Shown here in pieces: positions 18,806 through 28,454 of a stretch of DNA of 64,000 nucleotides (within the stretch, counting starts at the first letter, position 1; each line of letters begins with the position of its first letter). The notes beneath the pieces are model-generated. The model did not search any database. It was not told the origin of the DNA and saw only the letters and a list, made by a program, of their open reading frames with translations. Source of the DNA: Rikenellaceae bacterium (GTDB lineage: Bacteria; Bacteroidota; Bacteroidia; Bacteroidales; Rikenellaceae); NCBI GenBank assembly GCA_015059925.1, contig SUZL01000002.1:186001-250000 (forward strand). Reading direction: 5' to 3'. A program made the position numbers and the translations under genes.

Positions 18806-19501
18806 TTATTTTACGGGTTGGTTCAAAATATCCATAAATGCGATTGAGTTGGCCTCCATCTGGAACACCAGCTTCTCGATGCGAGCCACCAGATAGTTGT
18901 AGCCGAAGTAGGCGGGAATACCTACGACAAGACCCGCCACAGTCGTAACCATCGCAACGTACATACCGCCCGAGAGCAACGACATATCGACCGTACCGCC
19001 CGCAGCAGCCATATCCATAAAGGTCTGCACCATACCGAGTACCGTACCGAGGAAACCGATCATCGGGGCACCACCGGCGATCGTAGCGAGGAACGGAAGA
19101 CCATTCTCGAGCTTCGACACCTCGAGGTTAGCCACGTTCTCGATGGCGGTCTGGATGTCGCTCATCGGGCGACCGATGCGCTCGATACCCTTCTCGATCA
19201 TACGCGCGATGGGGGTGTTGGTCTTGCGGCAGAGATCGACTGCAGAGCGGATCTTACCATCAGAGATATAGTCGCGGATACGATTCATAAAGTTCATATC
19301 CAGATTTGAGGCCTTGCGGATGGCCATATAACGCTCAACAAAGATAAATACGGTTACGCCTCCCAAAGCCAGCAGAGGCCACATCAACCAACCTCCCTTC
19401 AAGAAGAGTTCCCAAAGACCCATACGGGTAACCTCAGCGGTTGCCGAGGCAACCTCACCTGCAGTGGCTGCCGCCTGAGCAGCCTGAATGAATTCGATCA
19501 T
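18806..19501 (-). CDS. exbB: MotA/TolQ/ExbB proton channel protein
   Basis: 231 residues with three membrane helices. The last two, around GGAPMIGFLGTVLGMVQTF and GLVVGIPAYFGYNYL, form the conserved proton-channel domain. It partners ExbD to energise TonB. It is separated by 40 bp from tamB upstream. I see no TAnnTTTG element in that gap, so it is probably read from the tamB promoter. Confidence 0.92.
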   Translation of the reverse strand: MIEFIQAAQAAATAGEVASATAEVTRMGLWELFLKGGWLMWPLLALGGVTVFIFVERYMAIRKASNLDMNFMNRIRDYISDGKIRSAVDLCRKTNTPIARMIEKGIERIGRPMSDIQTAIENVANLEVSKLENGLPFLATIAGGAPMIGFLGTVLGMVQTFMDMAAAGGTVDMSLLSGGMYVAMVTTVAGLVVGIPAYFGYNYLVARIEKLVFQMEANSIAFMDILNQPVK

Positions 19502-19541
19502 AATTAATTGTTTTTCTTTAGTTTATTTAAGTTTTTATTGT

Positions 19542-22500
19542 CTATTTCTGTTCTTGGGGCGGGAGCTGCACCGTGCTATCGCGCTTGACCGAGTCGATTA
19601 GCTCGGCGGGCGTAGCCTCCTGCTGGGTCGCTTCGGTGGGTTGTGCAGTCCCCTGTTGGGCGGCTTCGGTGGGTTGTGCAGTCCCCTGTTGGGCGGCTTC
19701 GGTGGCTTGTGCAGCCTCGCGTTCGCGCGCCTCTTCGATGGCTTGCTGGGCGGCCTCGAGGGCGGCTCGGCGGCGCTTGCCCATAAAGCGATCGCGGATG
19801 CGACGTCTCAGGTCGGCCCAATTGTCGAAATCCTCCTTATAGTAGATTCCCACGCCCGTCTCCTGCAGACCTTGGTTCTCGTCGAAGCGGTCGATCGTCT
19901 GCGTAAATCCGCGCAACTTCAACGCTCCGGCGCGGTCGATGAGCCAAGTGATGTAGGCCTCGCCCATAAAGTTGGACATATTGCTACTCTGCGCCATACG
20001 ATTATCAACCAAATAGTTACCCTCAACCTCCACCAGCAGGCGGTTATCCACCAGACTCTTCGAGAAGCCGAAGTCGATCTCGTCGCTCGTAAGCTCCGAG
20101 CGGGGGCGGTAACGCAGGATGATGTTATAATCGTCGCTCGAAAGCCAGTTGCTGAGCTGATTCGACAGCAACTCGAATCCCGTCGTGGCCGAAGCCGTAG
20201 CGCCGATGCTCGACGAGGTAGAGGCATCGGAGTAGAACGAGCCGCTCACCAGCAGATACATAAACTGCGTGGCGATCGACTGCTGGTTGTTCAGCAGGTT
20301 CGAGACGGCATTCTGGATCTCCGTATCGGCATTGGGCACCTTGATGTCGAACGTTACCGTCGGCGAGGTCAAGCGCTCTGTAAGGTTGATGATACACTCA
20401 ACGGGGACGGCTCGCGTAACGTTATCAAGCGTAGTCGATGCCAGCAGCGGCTGCAGCGAGGCACGGAGTTTATACACCGCATCGATGTTGAGTCGCGCAT
20501 CGAGCGGGTCGCCCGTCCATTGGATAGTCGATCCACTATTAATAACGAATCGCTTGTTGATTATATTTTGCAGCGTGAAGAGATAGCTACCCTCCGTAAT
20601 GGTGTAGTCGCCATACATATCGAAGATGTTGGCGCTGGGCTCGATGCGCATATTGAGCGTTCCGTTACCGCGACCGCGGATAATATCGCCCACCGTAGGA
20701 TCGATCACAAGCTGCACCTCGGTAGTGGGGGTTGCCGTGAGTTCGATGTTGATCGACATATTGCTACCCGACGAGGTGGTCGAACGGCGCGAACGGCGCT
20801 CGAAGGCCATCTTCTTACGCAGCAGATAGTTGGTCGTATCAAGCTCGACACCCGGCTGCTCGAAGACCACAAAATCGGCCGACGAGATGTCGCTCTTGCT
20901 CGAAAGGGGCATAAAGAACTGCGAGTTACCCTGCGTCGTACCCGTAATGTCGAGCGTCGTGCCGCTCTTATCGCCCTCGATCGTAGCCGTACCCGAGCCA
21001 TAGACCTTCCCGTAGAAGAGGTCGTTGTCCTGCGCCGTAGTGTTCAGCACAATCATATTGCGTGGCACAACACGCATATTGTAGGCGATGTTGGAGAGGT
21101 GATCAAGGCTCAGATCCATCGTAAACGTACCGCTATTCTGCTCCGTATCGTTCACGCGAACGTTGTTGGCTATGAAGTGGTTGTTCTCGACCTTCACCGT
21201 AGCCGAGGGCACGAGGTAGCGCGCCCGCGTGAAATCGACCATCGTCGAGAGGTCGACAACCTTAACCTCGCCATTGAGTTTGGCCATACGTCCCTCGCCC
21301 GCGATGTTAAGGCGTGCATCGGCACGTCCTGAGGTCTGCGAGACGACGGTCGTGAGCATAGGATCGAGCATCGAGAGCGGCAGATTCTGGAAGTTGCCAT
21401 CGGCGTAGTATCGTTTCGTTGTGGGGTCATAGTAGCCCTGAATGATATTATCGTCCGTGCGAGCGTTATTCATCTCCACGAGGATGCGCTGCTGCTCCAG
21501 ATCCCAGCGCGAGAGGATATGCAGCGGGGCCACGCCCGTCGCATTGACCGTCATACTGTCGATCTTCAAATCGGCCGTAATCTCGCCACGATCCAGCGCC
21601 GCTTTGATCGTGGCTGCACCGTTGGCACGGCCGCGCACGTTGTAGCCCATACGCTCGGCAAAGATCATAAAGGGCGAGAGCTCGAACTCACGAAGATACA
21701 TCGTGAGCGAATCGTCGCTACTGCGCGACGCCACGCCATTGAGTCGCAACGACTGATGGTCGCTCTCGACGCGGAAGTCGCGGATGCTGATGCGCGCAGT
21801 ATCGAGACTTATGGAGTCGGACGTGATGCGCCAATCGCGCTCGGGGGTATAGATCGTTGTCGGGAGCAGATTCACATCCACGCGCGGCATACCCTGCGCG
21901 CCAACCCTGCGAAGCTGTGCCCGCAGAGCCACAACGCCCGAGAGCGAATCCGCCGTGTTGTTAAATCCTGCCGAGAGCGAGACGCGGTCGTGCTTCGCGC
22001 CGCCCATAACCGTCAGTCGCGGCAGATGCAACGCACCCGAGTAGAGATCCTCCGAATTGATATACATCGCCAGCGAATCGCCCTGATTCGTGAGGTTGAG
22101 ATTGAGGTTTGTGATGAGCAATTTGCCACGCTCGATATAGTCGGACTCGGCACGCAGTGCCAGATGATCCGTTGCGGGGTTCATCACAAAGCTGAGTTGC
22201 GAGCCACGCGAGAGTTGCAAACCCTCGGAGATGGCATTGAGCAGGGGATCGATCTCCTTGACCTCGACCGAGAGCGCCGAGTAGGCATCCTCGCTCGAAT
22301 CCTTATAATCGGTCTTGAAGGTAAGGCCGGGCAGGTACTTGGTCATAGCATCCTGCAAATAACCCATCAGTGTCTTATAGCTCGTCGGGCCGGTGAGGGT
22401 GGCATCGGCAAAGTCTGACGTGAGCGTGAGCGAACGCTGCGCGGCACTGCGGGCCGCAAGACGTATCGGGCCCGACAGCAAAGTGTCGGCATTATAGAGA

Positions 22501-24227
22501 TAGCGGCCCTCGTCGATCGAGAGCGTGCCATTCAGGTCGTCCATCGTGCGGCCTACGGCATAGAGTTCGGAGCGGAAGCTGAGCAGCGACAGGGAGTCGC
22601 GCTGATTGATGTTCATTGCGTGCAGGTCGGCCTCGGCAACATCGAGTTTGAGATCGAAGATGGGGTTTGCACCATTCAGGTCGGCCAGACCATCCAGATC
22701 GAAACGCAACGGCGTGTCGTGGCCCGTGATCGAACCAGAGAAGCTCTTGTTGATGACCATACCCTCGATGTCGATATTGCTATAGTGTGCATCGTTGAAC
22801 GCCAGCTCCTGAGCGCGGCCATTCAGGCGGCCACGAATACCATCCTTCGATGTCGAGCCGTCGAAATTCATCGTGGCGGTCAGCGCACCCATCATCGGCA
22901 CTCGCAGAATGCGTCCAAGCTCCATACGTCTTAGATCGGCCGAAGCGACAAGTGTCGAACGCGCCGCCTCGCCCTCCACGCGCTCCATAGGTCGGCGCTC
23001 GGCCATAAGAGTTGCGTTACCCGACTGCGTGGTGAGGTGCAGCTCGGCATCAAATGCCGTGAAGCCTCCATCGAACTCACCCGCGCAGATAATCTCGCCC
23101 GCGGCATCGGCCATCGAGAGCACCTTGCTGGGCAACGTGCGGCCCGTAATGCCCGCCAACATCCACGCAGCATCGTCCTCGTTGGTCGTCAGGCGCTTCA
23201 GGTCGAGATTCATCGTAGCACGACGCACATCGGGCAGGCCCCTTAATCGCGCACTGCCGTAGAGCGAGCTGCTCGCGCCGAACGAAACATTATCAATATC
23301 GACCATCATATCGGCCACCGTACCACTGACTCGACCCGTCAGCTCGCGCACCATAACTCCCCACGGAAGCATCGCGGGGGCAAAGTGTGCCACATCCGAC
23401 GAAGATACCGTACTGCTATAGATCTCGCCCTCGAGTCTTACGTTATTGATGAAATCCTTATATGCGCCCCATCCATCGCCACGCAACGTGAGCGAGGGCA
23501 GACGCACATCGGAGTGCTCGGCCATAACCTCGAAATCACGCAGGTCGATAACACCCTTCTCTACCGAGAAGTGGCCCGTAAAGTTCTGCAACATAAAGCC
23601 GCAATGCTCCACAAGCGAGAGGTTGCGGATATATCCGCCGATAGTGCCGCCGTCGAGCGTAAAGTCATCGACAAAGGCCGAGATATGCTCGATGTGCATA
23701 TCGCCATAATCGATACCGTACGATGGGTCGCGGTGCTCGTGCTGCTCGATAATCACATTCACATTCTCCAGACGCACATCGGCAATGCGCAGCGCGAAGT
23801 TGCTCTTTCGCTCGCGGTCGGGGTTGGTAAGATGAGCCACAACCTGCTTGATATTCATCTCGCCCTCGGGGGTTTCGCGGATGTTAAGATGGGCATTCGT
23901 TACCGAGCCGTTACGCAACGTAAGGCCGCGGCCCTCGCCATAACGGGCAAGGAAAATCTTCATTTTGCCGACGTAGAGAAGCGTATCCTGCTGATAATCC
24001 TCGACATAGAAATCATCCACGCGCAACGACCCGAGCGCACCCAGACGGATGCGGCCGATCGAGACTTCGGTCTGCAAGTGCTTGGAGATAAGCGAAGTGG
24101 CACGATCGACGAGGAAGTTCTGCACCGAAGGCAAATCAACGACCAAAGTGAGCACAATAGGACAAAATATCAGAAACAAAAGCGTTGCTGATAGTGCCTT
24201 TAACAATATTTTCGTAACTTTGCGCAT
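19542..24227 (-). CDS. tamB: TamB-like translocation/assembly module protein
   Basis: A 1561-residue AsmA-like envelope protein: N-terminal membrane anchor (about residues 7-30), a very long beta-rich periplasmic body and a C-terminal DUF490/TamB domain (from about residue 1100, including DIIRGRGNGTLNMRIEP and ITEGSYLFTLQN). Such proteins bridge inner and outer membranes and are implicated in outer-membrane protein insertion or phospholipid transport. The extreme C terminus is a low-complexity Ala/Gln/Thr/Glu tail with 11-residue repeats. It leads a run with exbB-exbD-tonB. Length is typical for Bacteroidota TamB. Confidence 0.9.
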   Translation of the reverse strand: MRKVTKILLKALSATLLFLIFCPIVLTLVVDLPSVQNFLVDRATSLISKHLQTEVSIGRIRLGALGSLRVDDFYVEDYQQDTLLYVGKMKIFLARYGEGRGLTLRNGSVTNAHLNIRETPEGEMNIKQVVAHLTNPDRERKSNFALRIADVRLENVNVIIEQHEHRDPSYGIDYGDMHIEHISAFVDDFTLDGGTIGGYIRNLSLVEHCGFMLQNFTGHFSVEKGVIDLRDFEVMAEHSDVRLPSLTLRGDGWGAYKDFINNVRLEGEIYSSTVSSSDVAHFAPAMLPWGVMVRELTGRVSGTVADMMVDIDNVSFGASSSLYGSARLRGLPDVRRATMNLDLKRLTTNEDDAAWMLAGITGRTLPSKVLSMADAAGEIICAGEFDGGFTAFDAELHLTTQSGNATLMAERRPMERVEGEAARSTLVASADLRRMELGRILRVPMMGALTATMNFDGSTSKDGIRGRLNGRAQELAFNDAHYSNIDIEGMVINKSFSGSITGHDTPLRFDLDGLADLNGANPIFDLKLDVAEADLHAMNINQRDSLSLLSFRSELYAVGRTMDDLNGTLSIDEGRYLYNADTLLSGPIRLAARSAAQRSLTLTSDFADATLTGPTSYKTLMGYLQDAMTKYLPGLTFKTDYKDSSEDAYSALSVEVKEIDPLLNAISEGLQLSRGSQLSFVMNPATDHLALRAESDYIERGKLLITNLNLNLTNQGDSLAMYINSEDLYSGALHLPRLTVMGGAKHDRVSLSAGFNNTADSLSGVVALRAQLRRVGAQGMPRVDVNLLPTTIYTPERDWRITSDSISLDTARISIRDFRVESDHQSLRLNGVASRSSDDSLTMYLREFELSPFMIFAERMGYNVRGRANGAATIKAALDRGEITADLKIDSMTVNATGVAPLHILSRWDLEQQRILVEMNNARTDDNIIQGYYDPTTKRYYADGNFQNLPLSMLDPMLTTVVSQTSGRADARLNIAGEGRMAKLNGEVKVVDLSTMVDFTRARYLVPSATVKVENNHFIANNVRVNDTEQNSGTFTMDLSLDHLSNIAYNMRVVPRNMIVLNTTAQDNDLFYGKVYGSGTATIEGDKSGTTLDITGTTQGNSQFFMPLSSKSDISSADFVVFEQPGVELDTTNYLLRKKMAFERRSRRSTTSSGSNMSINIELTATPTTEVQLVIDPTVGDIIRGRGNGTLNMRIEPSANIFDMYGDYTITEGSYLFTLQNIINKRFVINSGSTIQWTGDPLDARLNIDAVYKLRASLQPLLASTTLDNVTRAVPVECIINLTERLTSPTVTFDIKVPNADTEIQNAVSNLLNNQQSIATQFMYLLVSGSFYSDASTSSSIGATASATTGFELLSNQLSNWLSSDDYNIILRYRPRSELTSDEIDFGFSKSLVDNRLLVEVEGNYLVDNRMAQSSNMSNFMGEAYITWLIDRAGALKLRGFTQTIDRFDENQGLQETGVGIYYKEDFDNWADLRRRIRDRFMGKRRRAALEAAQQAIEEAREREAAQATEAAQQGTAQPTEAAQQGTAQPTEATQQEATPAELIDSVKRDSTVQLPPQEQK
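19631..19716. repeat. 33-bp in-frame tandem repeat in tamB
   Basis: Two identical 33-bp units (19631-19663 and 19664-19696) are followed by a partial third. They encode 11-residue TEAAQQGTAQP units in the TamB tail, and a degenerate copy precedes them. Unit length keeps the reading frame, so copy number could vary without frameshift. Confidence 0.92.
24215..24223 (+). promoter_or_regulatory. Candidate -7 promoter element of tsaD
   Basis: TAACTTTGC lies on the plus strand, within the first codons of the divergent tamB gene. It would give a leader of about 75 nt for tsaD. Confidence 0.45.
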
Positions 24228-24249
24228 CCAACAATGGTCATTAAACCTA

Positions 24250-24257
24250 CAAATGTA
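24250..24257 (-). promoter_or_regulatory. -7 promoter element of the tamB operon
   Basis: The minus strand reads TACATTTG, with a predicted start near 24243, about 15 nt before the tamB ATG. Confidence 0.6.
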
Positions 24258-24304
24258 AAAATTTTTCTATTAAAAATAGAAAAAAAACGCCTAAAAGCAC
24301 TCTT

Positions 24305-25333
24305 ATGGAGATAACTATTCTCGGCATCGAATCTTCGTGCGACGACACTTCGGCCGCCGTCATACGCAATACCACGCTGCTATCGAACGTGATAGCCTCG
24401 CAGGCCGTACACGTCAAGTATGGTGGCGTGATACCCGAACTCGCTTCGCGTGCCCACCAGCAGAACATCATTCCCGTGGTCGATACCGCCCTCAAGGAGG
24501 CGGGTGTCAAGGCCGACAAGATCGACGCCATAGCCTTTACGCGCGGCCCCGGTCTTTTGGGTTCGCTGCTGGTCGGAACATCGTTTGCCAAAGGATTGTC
24601 GATTGCAAATAACATTCCGATGGTGGAGGTGAACCACCTGCAAGGCCACATCCTCTCGCACTTCATCGATCTGCCCGATCGAAAAATGCCCCACCCCGAC
24701 TTCCCGTTCCTCTGTCTTTTGGTCAGCGGCGGACATACGCAGATCGTGAAGGTCTCGTCGCCGCTCGAGATGGAGATCATCGGCTCGACGATCGACGATG
24801 CCGCAGGCGAGGCGTTCGACAAGTGCGCCAAGGTGATGGGACTACCCTACCCGGGCGGCCCCGTGATCGACCGCTTGGCAAAGGAGGGCGATGCTAAGGC
24901 GTTTGCATTTGCGAAGCCGCACGTCAAGGGCGAGTTTGATTTCTCGTTCTCGGGACTCAAGACCTCGTTCCTCTACACGTTGCGCGACCGCGTGGCCGAG
25001 GATCCCGACTTTGTCGAGAAGAACAAGGCCGATCTGTGCGCATCGCTGCAAAAGACCATTATCGACATCTTGTTGGACAAACTTATCAAAGCAACCAAAG
25101 CGCTGGGCATCAAAGATGTAGCCATTGCGGGCGGAGTATCTGCCAACTCTGGTCTGCGCGAGGCAGTAGCAGAGGCTGGCCGTCGTCGCGGCTGGCGCAC
25201 GTTCATCCCCGAGCTGAAGTTTACCACCGACAACGCCGCGATGATTGCAATCTCGGGTTACTACCGCTACCAGCAGGGTATGATCTCGGGACTCGACGTC
25301 TCGCCCGTGGCTCGATTGGAGGAGATTTTGTAG
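24305..25333 (+). CDS. tsaD: tRNA N6-adenosine threonylcarbamoyltransferase
   Basis: Transfers threonylcarbamoyl to A37 of tRNAs reading ANN codons. The 342-residue ASKHA-fold protein has the N-terminal phosphate motif GIESSCDDTSAAV, the metal-binding His pair in HLQGHILSH (near residue 110), LVSGGHTQ, GGPVIDRLA and the C-terminal GGVSANSGLR. Length and motif order are those of TsaD. It diverges from tamB and is followed by a terminator. Confidence 0.97.
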   Translation: MEITILGIESSCDDTSAAVIRNTTLLSNVIASQAVHVKYGGVIPELASRAHQQNIIPVVDTALKEAGVKADKIDAIAFTRGPGLLGSLLVGTSFAKGLSIANNIPMVEVNHLQGHILSHFIDLPDRKMPHPDFPFLCLLVSGGHTQIVKVSSPLEMEIIGSTIDDAAGEAFDKCAKVMGLPYPGGPVIDRLAKEGDAKAFAFAKPHVKGEFDFSFSGLKTSFLYTLRDRVAEDPDFVEKNKADLCASLQKTIIDILLDKLIKATKALGIKDVAIAGGVSANSGLREAVAEAGRRRGWRTFIPELKFTTDNAAMIAISGYYRYQQGMISGLDVSPVARLEEIL

Positions 25334-25360
25334 CCCAGAGCGCATAGCAAATTGTATATT

Positions 25361-25385
25361 AAGCCACCTTCGGGTGGCTTTTTTA
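25361..25385 (+). terminator. Rho-independent terminator after tsaD
   Basis: An 8-bp stem AAGCCACC/GGTGGCTT with a TTCG tetraloop (25361-25380) is followed by Ts. Confidence 0.92.
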
Positions 25386-25440
25386 TTTCCATTAGCAAAG
25401 AAAAATACGACATACATATTCTTATTTTAGATATTTTATC

Positions 25441-25448
25441 TAACTTTG
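25441..25448 (+). promoter_or_regulatory. -7 promoter element of the nitronate monooxygenase-like gene
   Basis: TAACTTTG, with a predicted start near 25454. The leader of about 78 nt contains a 6-bp hairpin, CAGCCC/GGGCTG, at 25491-25507 whose role is unknown. Confidence 0.55.
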
Positions 25449-25531
25449 TCTGTCGCAAAACGGAAAAACAATATCCGAATAGAGAAACATCAGCCCACAA
25501 CGGGCTGTAAAACAGAATATATAAAACCATT

Positions 25532-26620
25532 ATGAAAACATTGAAAATCGGAGACCTCTTGGCCAAAGTACCCATTGTGCAGGGAGGTATGGGCGTAGGC
25601 ATCTCGCTTTCGGGATTGGCCTCAGCCGTAGCCAATGCCGGCGGTGTGGGAGTGATCTCATCGGCCGGACTGGGCGTAATCTACAAAGAATACTCTAACG
25701 ACTTCAAGAAGGCGAGCATCTACGGCCTGCGCGAGGAGCTTCGCAAGGCACGCGAGCTGACGCGCGGCATCGTGGGAGTCAATATTATGGTGGCGCTGAC
25801 CAACTTCGCCGATATGGTGCGCACCTCGATCGAGGAGAAGGCCGACATCATCTTCTCGGGAGCAGGTCTGCCGCTCAACCTGCCTTCGTTCCTGAAGGAG
25901 GATTCGACCACGAAGCTCGTGCCTATCGTATCGTCGGCCCGCGCACTGAAGCTCATCTGCCGCCGCTGGATCGGCGAGTGGGGCTATGTGCCCGACGCTG
26001 TGGTGGTCGAGGGTCCGAAGGCGGGTGGCCACTTGGGTTACTCGAACGAGCAGATCTACAACCCCGACTATGCGCTCGAGGCGATTGTGCCTGAGGTGGT
26101 TACCACTGCGCGCGAGATTGGCAAGCAGAACGGCCGTTACATCCCTGTGATTGCCGGCGGCGGCATCTATACGGGCGAGGATATTCACAACATTATGTCG
26201 CTTGGTGCTGACGCGGTGCAGATGGGTACGCGCTTCGTTACCACCGAGGAGTGCGACGCATCCGAGGAGTTCAAGCAGAGCTACATCGACGCTCGCAAGG
26301 AGGACATCGAGATCATCCAGAGTCCTGTGGGTATGCCGGGCCGAGCGGTGCATAACTCGTTCCTCGAGAAGGTCAAGCAGGGACTCAAGCAACCCAAAGC
26401 CTGCCCGTTCGACTGCATCAAGACGTGCGACGTAACACACTCGCCCTACTGCATTATGCTGGCGCTCTACAACGCCTTCAAGGGGAGGATGGAGAATGGC
26501 TACGCCTTCGCGGGATCGAACGCTTGGCGAACGGAGAAGATTCTAAGCGTCAGGGAGTTGATACAGACTTTGAAAGAAGAATTTGAAGCAAAGCGTACTT
26601 CGCTGAAGAGTCTTCTATAA
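25532..26620 (+). CDS. Nitronate monooxygenase-like FMN flavoprotein
   Basis: A 362-residue TIM-barrel flavoprotein of the 2-nitropropane dioxygenase/FabK family. It begins VQGGMGVGISLSGLASAVAN, has the active-site His in PKAGGHLGYS near residue 167, and the FMN phosphate segment VIAGGGIYTGEDI. After the barrel comes a cysteine cluster, CPFDCIKTC and PYC (about residues 290-307), which could be structural or hold a metal centre. Nitronate oxidation and FabK-type enoyl-ACP reduction are both possible; the gene stands alone, so context does not decide. Confidence 0.8.
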   Translation: MKTLKIGDLLAKVPIVQGGMGVGISLSGLASAVANAGGVGVISSAGLGVIYKEYSNDFKKASIYGLREELRKARELTRGIVGVNIMVALTNFADMVRTSIEEKADIIFSGAGLPLNLPSFLKEDSTTKLVPIVSSARALKLICRRWIGEWGYVPDAVVVEGPKAGGHLGYSNEQIYNPDYALEAIVPEVVTTAREIGKQNGRYIPVIAGGGIYTGEDIHNIMSLGADAVQMGTRFVTTEECDASEEFKQSYIDARKEDIEIIQSPVGMPGRAVHNSFLEKVKQGLKQPKACPFDCIKTCDVTHSPYCIMLALYNAFKGRMENGYAFAGSNAWRTEKILSVRELIQTLKEEFEAKRTSLKSLL

Positions 26621-26626
26621 CCACGA

Positions 26627-26663
26627 AGAGCCTGTCCCGAAGAGATCGGGGCAGGCTCTTTTT
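26627..26663 (+). terminator. Strong rho-independent terminator
   Basis: A 14-bp stem (26627-26640 with 26646-26659, one G-T wobble) and a 5-nt loop are followed by TTTTT. It ends one base before the convergent terminase gene stop. Confidence 0.93.
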
Positions 26664-28073
26664 CTATAAGAATCCCACTCTCCACAATTTGCGTGAAGAG
26701 GCATCGGGTGCTTCATTCTCGACAATGCCGGTCAAGACATCGGCCGCATCGTGCCAACGGTTGGAGCGGAAGTCGCGGCGATAGGTCGTCAGGTGCGTAT
26801 AGAGTTCGGGCCAACGCTGCGCCCAGCCACGTGGGAAACGAATCGTGTGCATAGCCGTTGCCGAGTGAGAGAGGATTCGCGCCTCCTTATTGCCGCTCTG
26901 GTGGAACCACTCCACCTTCACGCGCGGAGCAAGACGCTGCACAGCTCGGGCAAAGCCTCGGCCGCCGTTGTTGCTCTCGATGCGGGCAAGACGCACATCG
27001 GAGCGGATGAGCATTTCGGCCACGAGGCCCTCGGTAACCTCCATTGGTTCACGCGAATAGACCACATCAATCACATAGACAATGCCATCGGTATCGACAC
27101 CATACGAGATCGAGCAGAGGTAGTCGTCGCCCACGTCGGCCGTATCGGTGTAGCTCACGCGGCGCACAATATCCGTCGGTAGGGTGTCGTACTCGGCAAA
27201 GCCATCGCCATAGAGCTGGCCTCCGCGAGCCGAGGGACGGCCCTGATACATAGCCTCAAATCGAACGGGATCGAGGCGTCGTTTGTTCTGCAACAGCTCC
27301 ACACTCTGCTGTTGCGGCCAGAGCGCTTCGCCCGCATTGCGGGGATCAATCGGGCAGGGATCACCCGTCTTAATCGCCTCAAGATTAAGGCATAACCACT
27401 CATCACCCTGCGCTCGCTCGACATCCTCCCACGAGCGCACCTCGATGCAGGGCTCCAGCTGTCGTAGAACGCCGATTAAGTCCTCCTCGTGCCAGCGCGT
27501 GAAGATCATTAGCTCGCGCGAGAGGTTGTGCATACGGGTGCGAACAACCGATGTGTACCACTCCCAGCAATTCTCGCGGATGAGGGGCGAGTTGGCCTCC
27601 AGCGCATCCTTATACAGGTCGTCGAGGATGAAGCAATCGACGCGATTACCCGTCAGCGAGCCCTCACGCCCGACGGAGAGCAGGCTGCCGTTGTAACCGA
27701 CGATTTCGACCTCGTCGGCGGTGCGGATATACTGCTGTGGGCGGCCTCCCGACTTGATGCGCGTTTCGGGAAATAGTTCGCCATATTCGGAACTCTCGAT
27801 TATGCGCTGCACGCGGCGGTTGAACTTACTCGCCAGCGAGGCCGAATAGGAGGCTATGGCGATGCGCATATCGGGATTAAGACCGAGCATATAGGCGGGC
27901 AACAACGTGCTCGCACCCACGCTCTTACCGTGCTGCGGCGGCATCGAAACCATCAGCTTTCGGATGCGCCCCTCGGCGAAGGATTGGAGCAGTCGGTAGT
28001 AGCGACGATGGAACGATTGCAGATCCAGAAAAGGATATACCTTTTGTGCAAAAGAGATAAAATCTACACTCAT
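26664..28073 (-). CDS. Phage terminase large subunit (TerL), solitary
   Basis: A 469-residue packaging-type ATPase/nuclease. The ATPase half has Walker A MPPQHGKS near residue 45, Walker B CFILDDLYKD near 148 and a coupling motif around TRWHEED. The nuclease half keeps the acidic signature: TDTADVGDDYL, IESNNGGRGFAR and HDAADVLTG. All motifs look intact, so this is not an obviously decayed gene. It starts 7 bp after a small acidic ORF and is divergent from an S24 repressor. No portal, capsid, tail, lysis or integrase gene is nearby, so this is either a prophage remnant or a reused terminase. Confidence 0.87.
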   Translation of the reverse strand: MSVDFISFAQKVYPFLDLQSFHRRYYRLLQSFAEGRIRKLMVSMPPQHGKSVGASTLLPAYMLGLNPDMRIAIASYSASLASKFNRRVQRIIESSEYGELFPETRIKSGGRPQQYIRTADEVEIVGYNGSLLSVGREGSLTGNRVDCFILDDLYKDALEANSPLIRENCWEWYTSVVRTRMHNLSRELMIFTRWHEEDLIGVLRQLEPCIEVRSWEDVERAQGDEWLCLNLEAIKTGDPCPIDPRNAGEALWPQQQSVELLQNKRRLDPVRFEAMYQGRPSARGGQLYGDGFAEYDTLPTDIVRRVSYTDTADVGDDYLCSISYGVDTDGIVYVIDVVYSREPMEVTEGLVAEMLIRSDVRLARIESNNGGRGFARAVQRLAPRVKVEWFHQSGNKEARILSHSATAMHTIRFPRGWAQRWPELYTHLTTYRRDFRSNRWHDAADVLTGIVENEAPDASSRKLWRVGFL

Positions 28074-28080
28074 AAAAAAT

Positions 28081-28377
28081 CTAATTATTTACTAAAAATC
28101 TACGCAGGTAGTCGAACGAAAAGTCGTTCAGATGCTCCTCACTATTAATATATGTGTGGAACTCCCACCACACGGGAACAACGTCCGTAACGACCTCAAT
28201 TTCGCGCCCCTCGGGTAGCTCTAAATGCTCGCGAAAAATAATGGCCGACAGTACGACGTGGCACTCCACATCGCCAAACTCGACATCAAATGAACCAGAG
28301 AAGTAGCCCTTGTCTGCGACGAGGGCACGGAGGCGGTCGGCCACCTCAAGGTAAAGATCAGTTGAAACCTCGTACAT
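28081..28377 (-). CDS. Small acidic hypothetical protein upstream of terL
   Basis: 98 residues, acidic, with no signal peptide or membrane segment (starts MYEVSTDLYLEVADRL, ends FDYLRRFLVNN). A central stretch reads FDVEFGDVECHVVLSAIIF. I do not recognise a family. Its place directly before terL is where a terminase small subunit would lie, but no DNA-binding motif is visible. It is apparently cotranscribed with terL from the promoter at 28446-28453. Confidence 0.6.
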   Translation of the reverse strand: MYEVSTDLYLEVADRLRALVADKGYFSGSFDVEFGDVECHVVLSAIIFREHLELPEGREIEVVTDVVPVWWEFHTYINSEEHLNDFSFDYLRRFLVNN

Positions 28378-28432
28378 AGCTGAAAATTTGTTTTTTTAAC
28401 TCTGAAATGTTTGCTAATTGAAATAAATTGTT

Positions 28433-28440
28433 TAACTTTG
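28433..28440 (+). promoter_or_regulatory. -7 promoter element of the S24 repressor
   Basis: TAACTTTG, with a predicted start near 28446 and a leader of about 70 nt to the ATG at 28517. Confidence 0.55.
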
Positions 28441-28445
28441 TTGCA

Positions 28446-28453
28446 CAAATATA
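28446..28453 (-). promoter_or_regulatory. -7 promoter element of the terL operon
   Basis: The minus strand reads TATATTTG, with a predicted start near 28439. It is interleaved with the repressor promoter, so the two start sites lie only a few bases apart. Confidence 0.55.
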
Positions 28454-28454
28454 C

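Noticed and set aside
19641..21332. 563-residue open frame opposite tamB
   Set aside because: An antisense shadow frame in GC-rich coding DNA: Arg/His-rich, no domain, and fully overlapped by a clear TamB.
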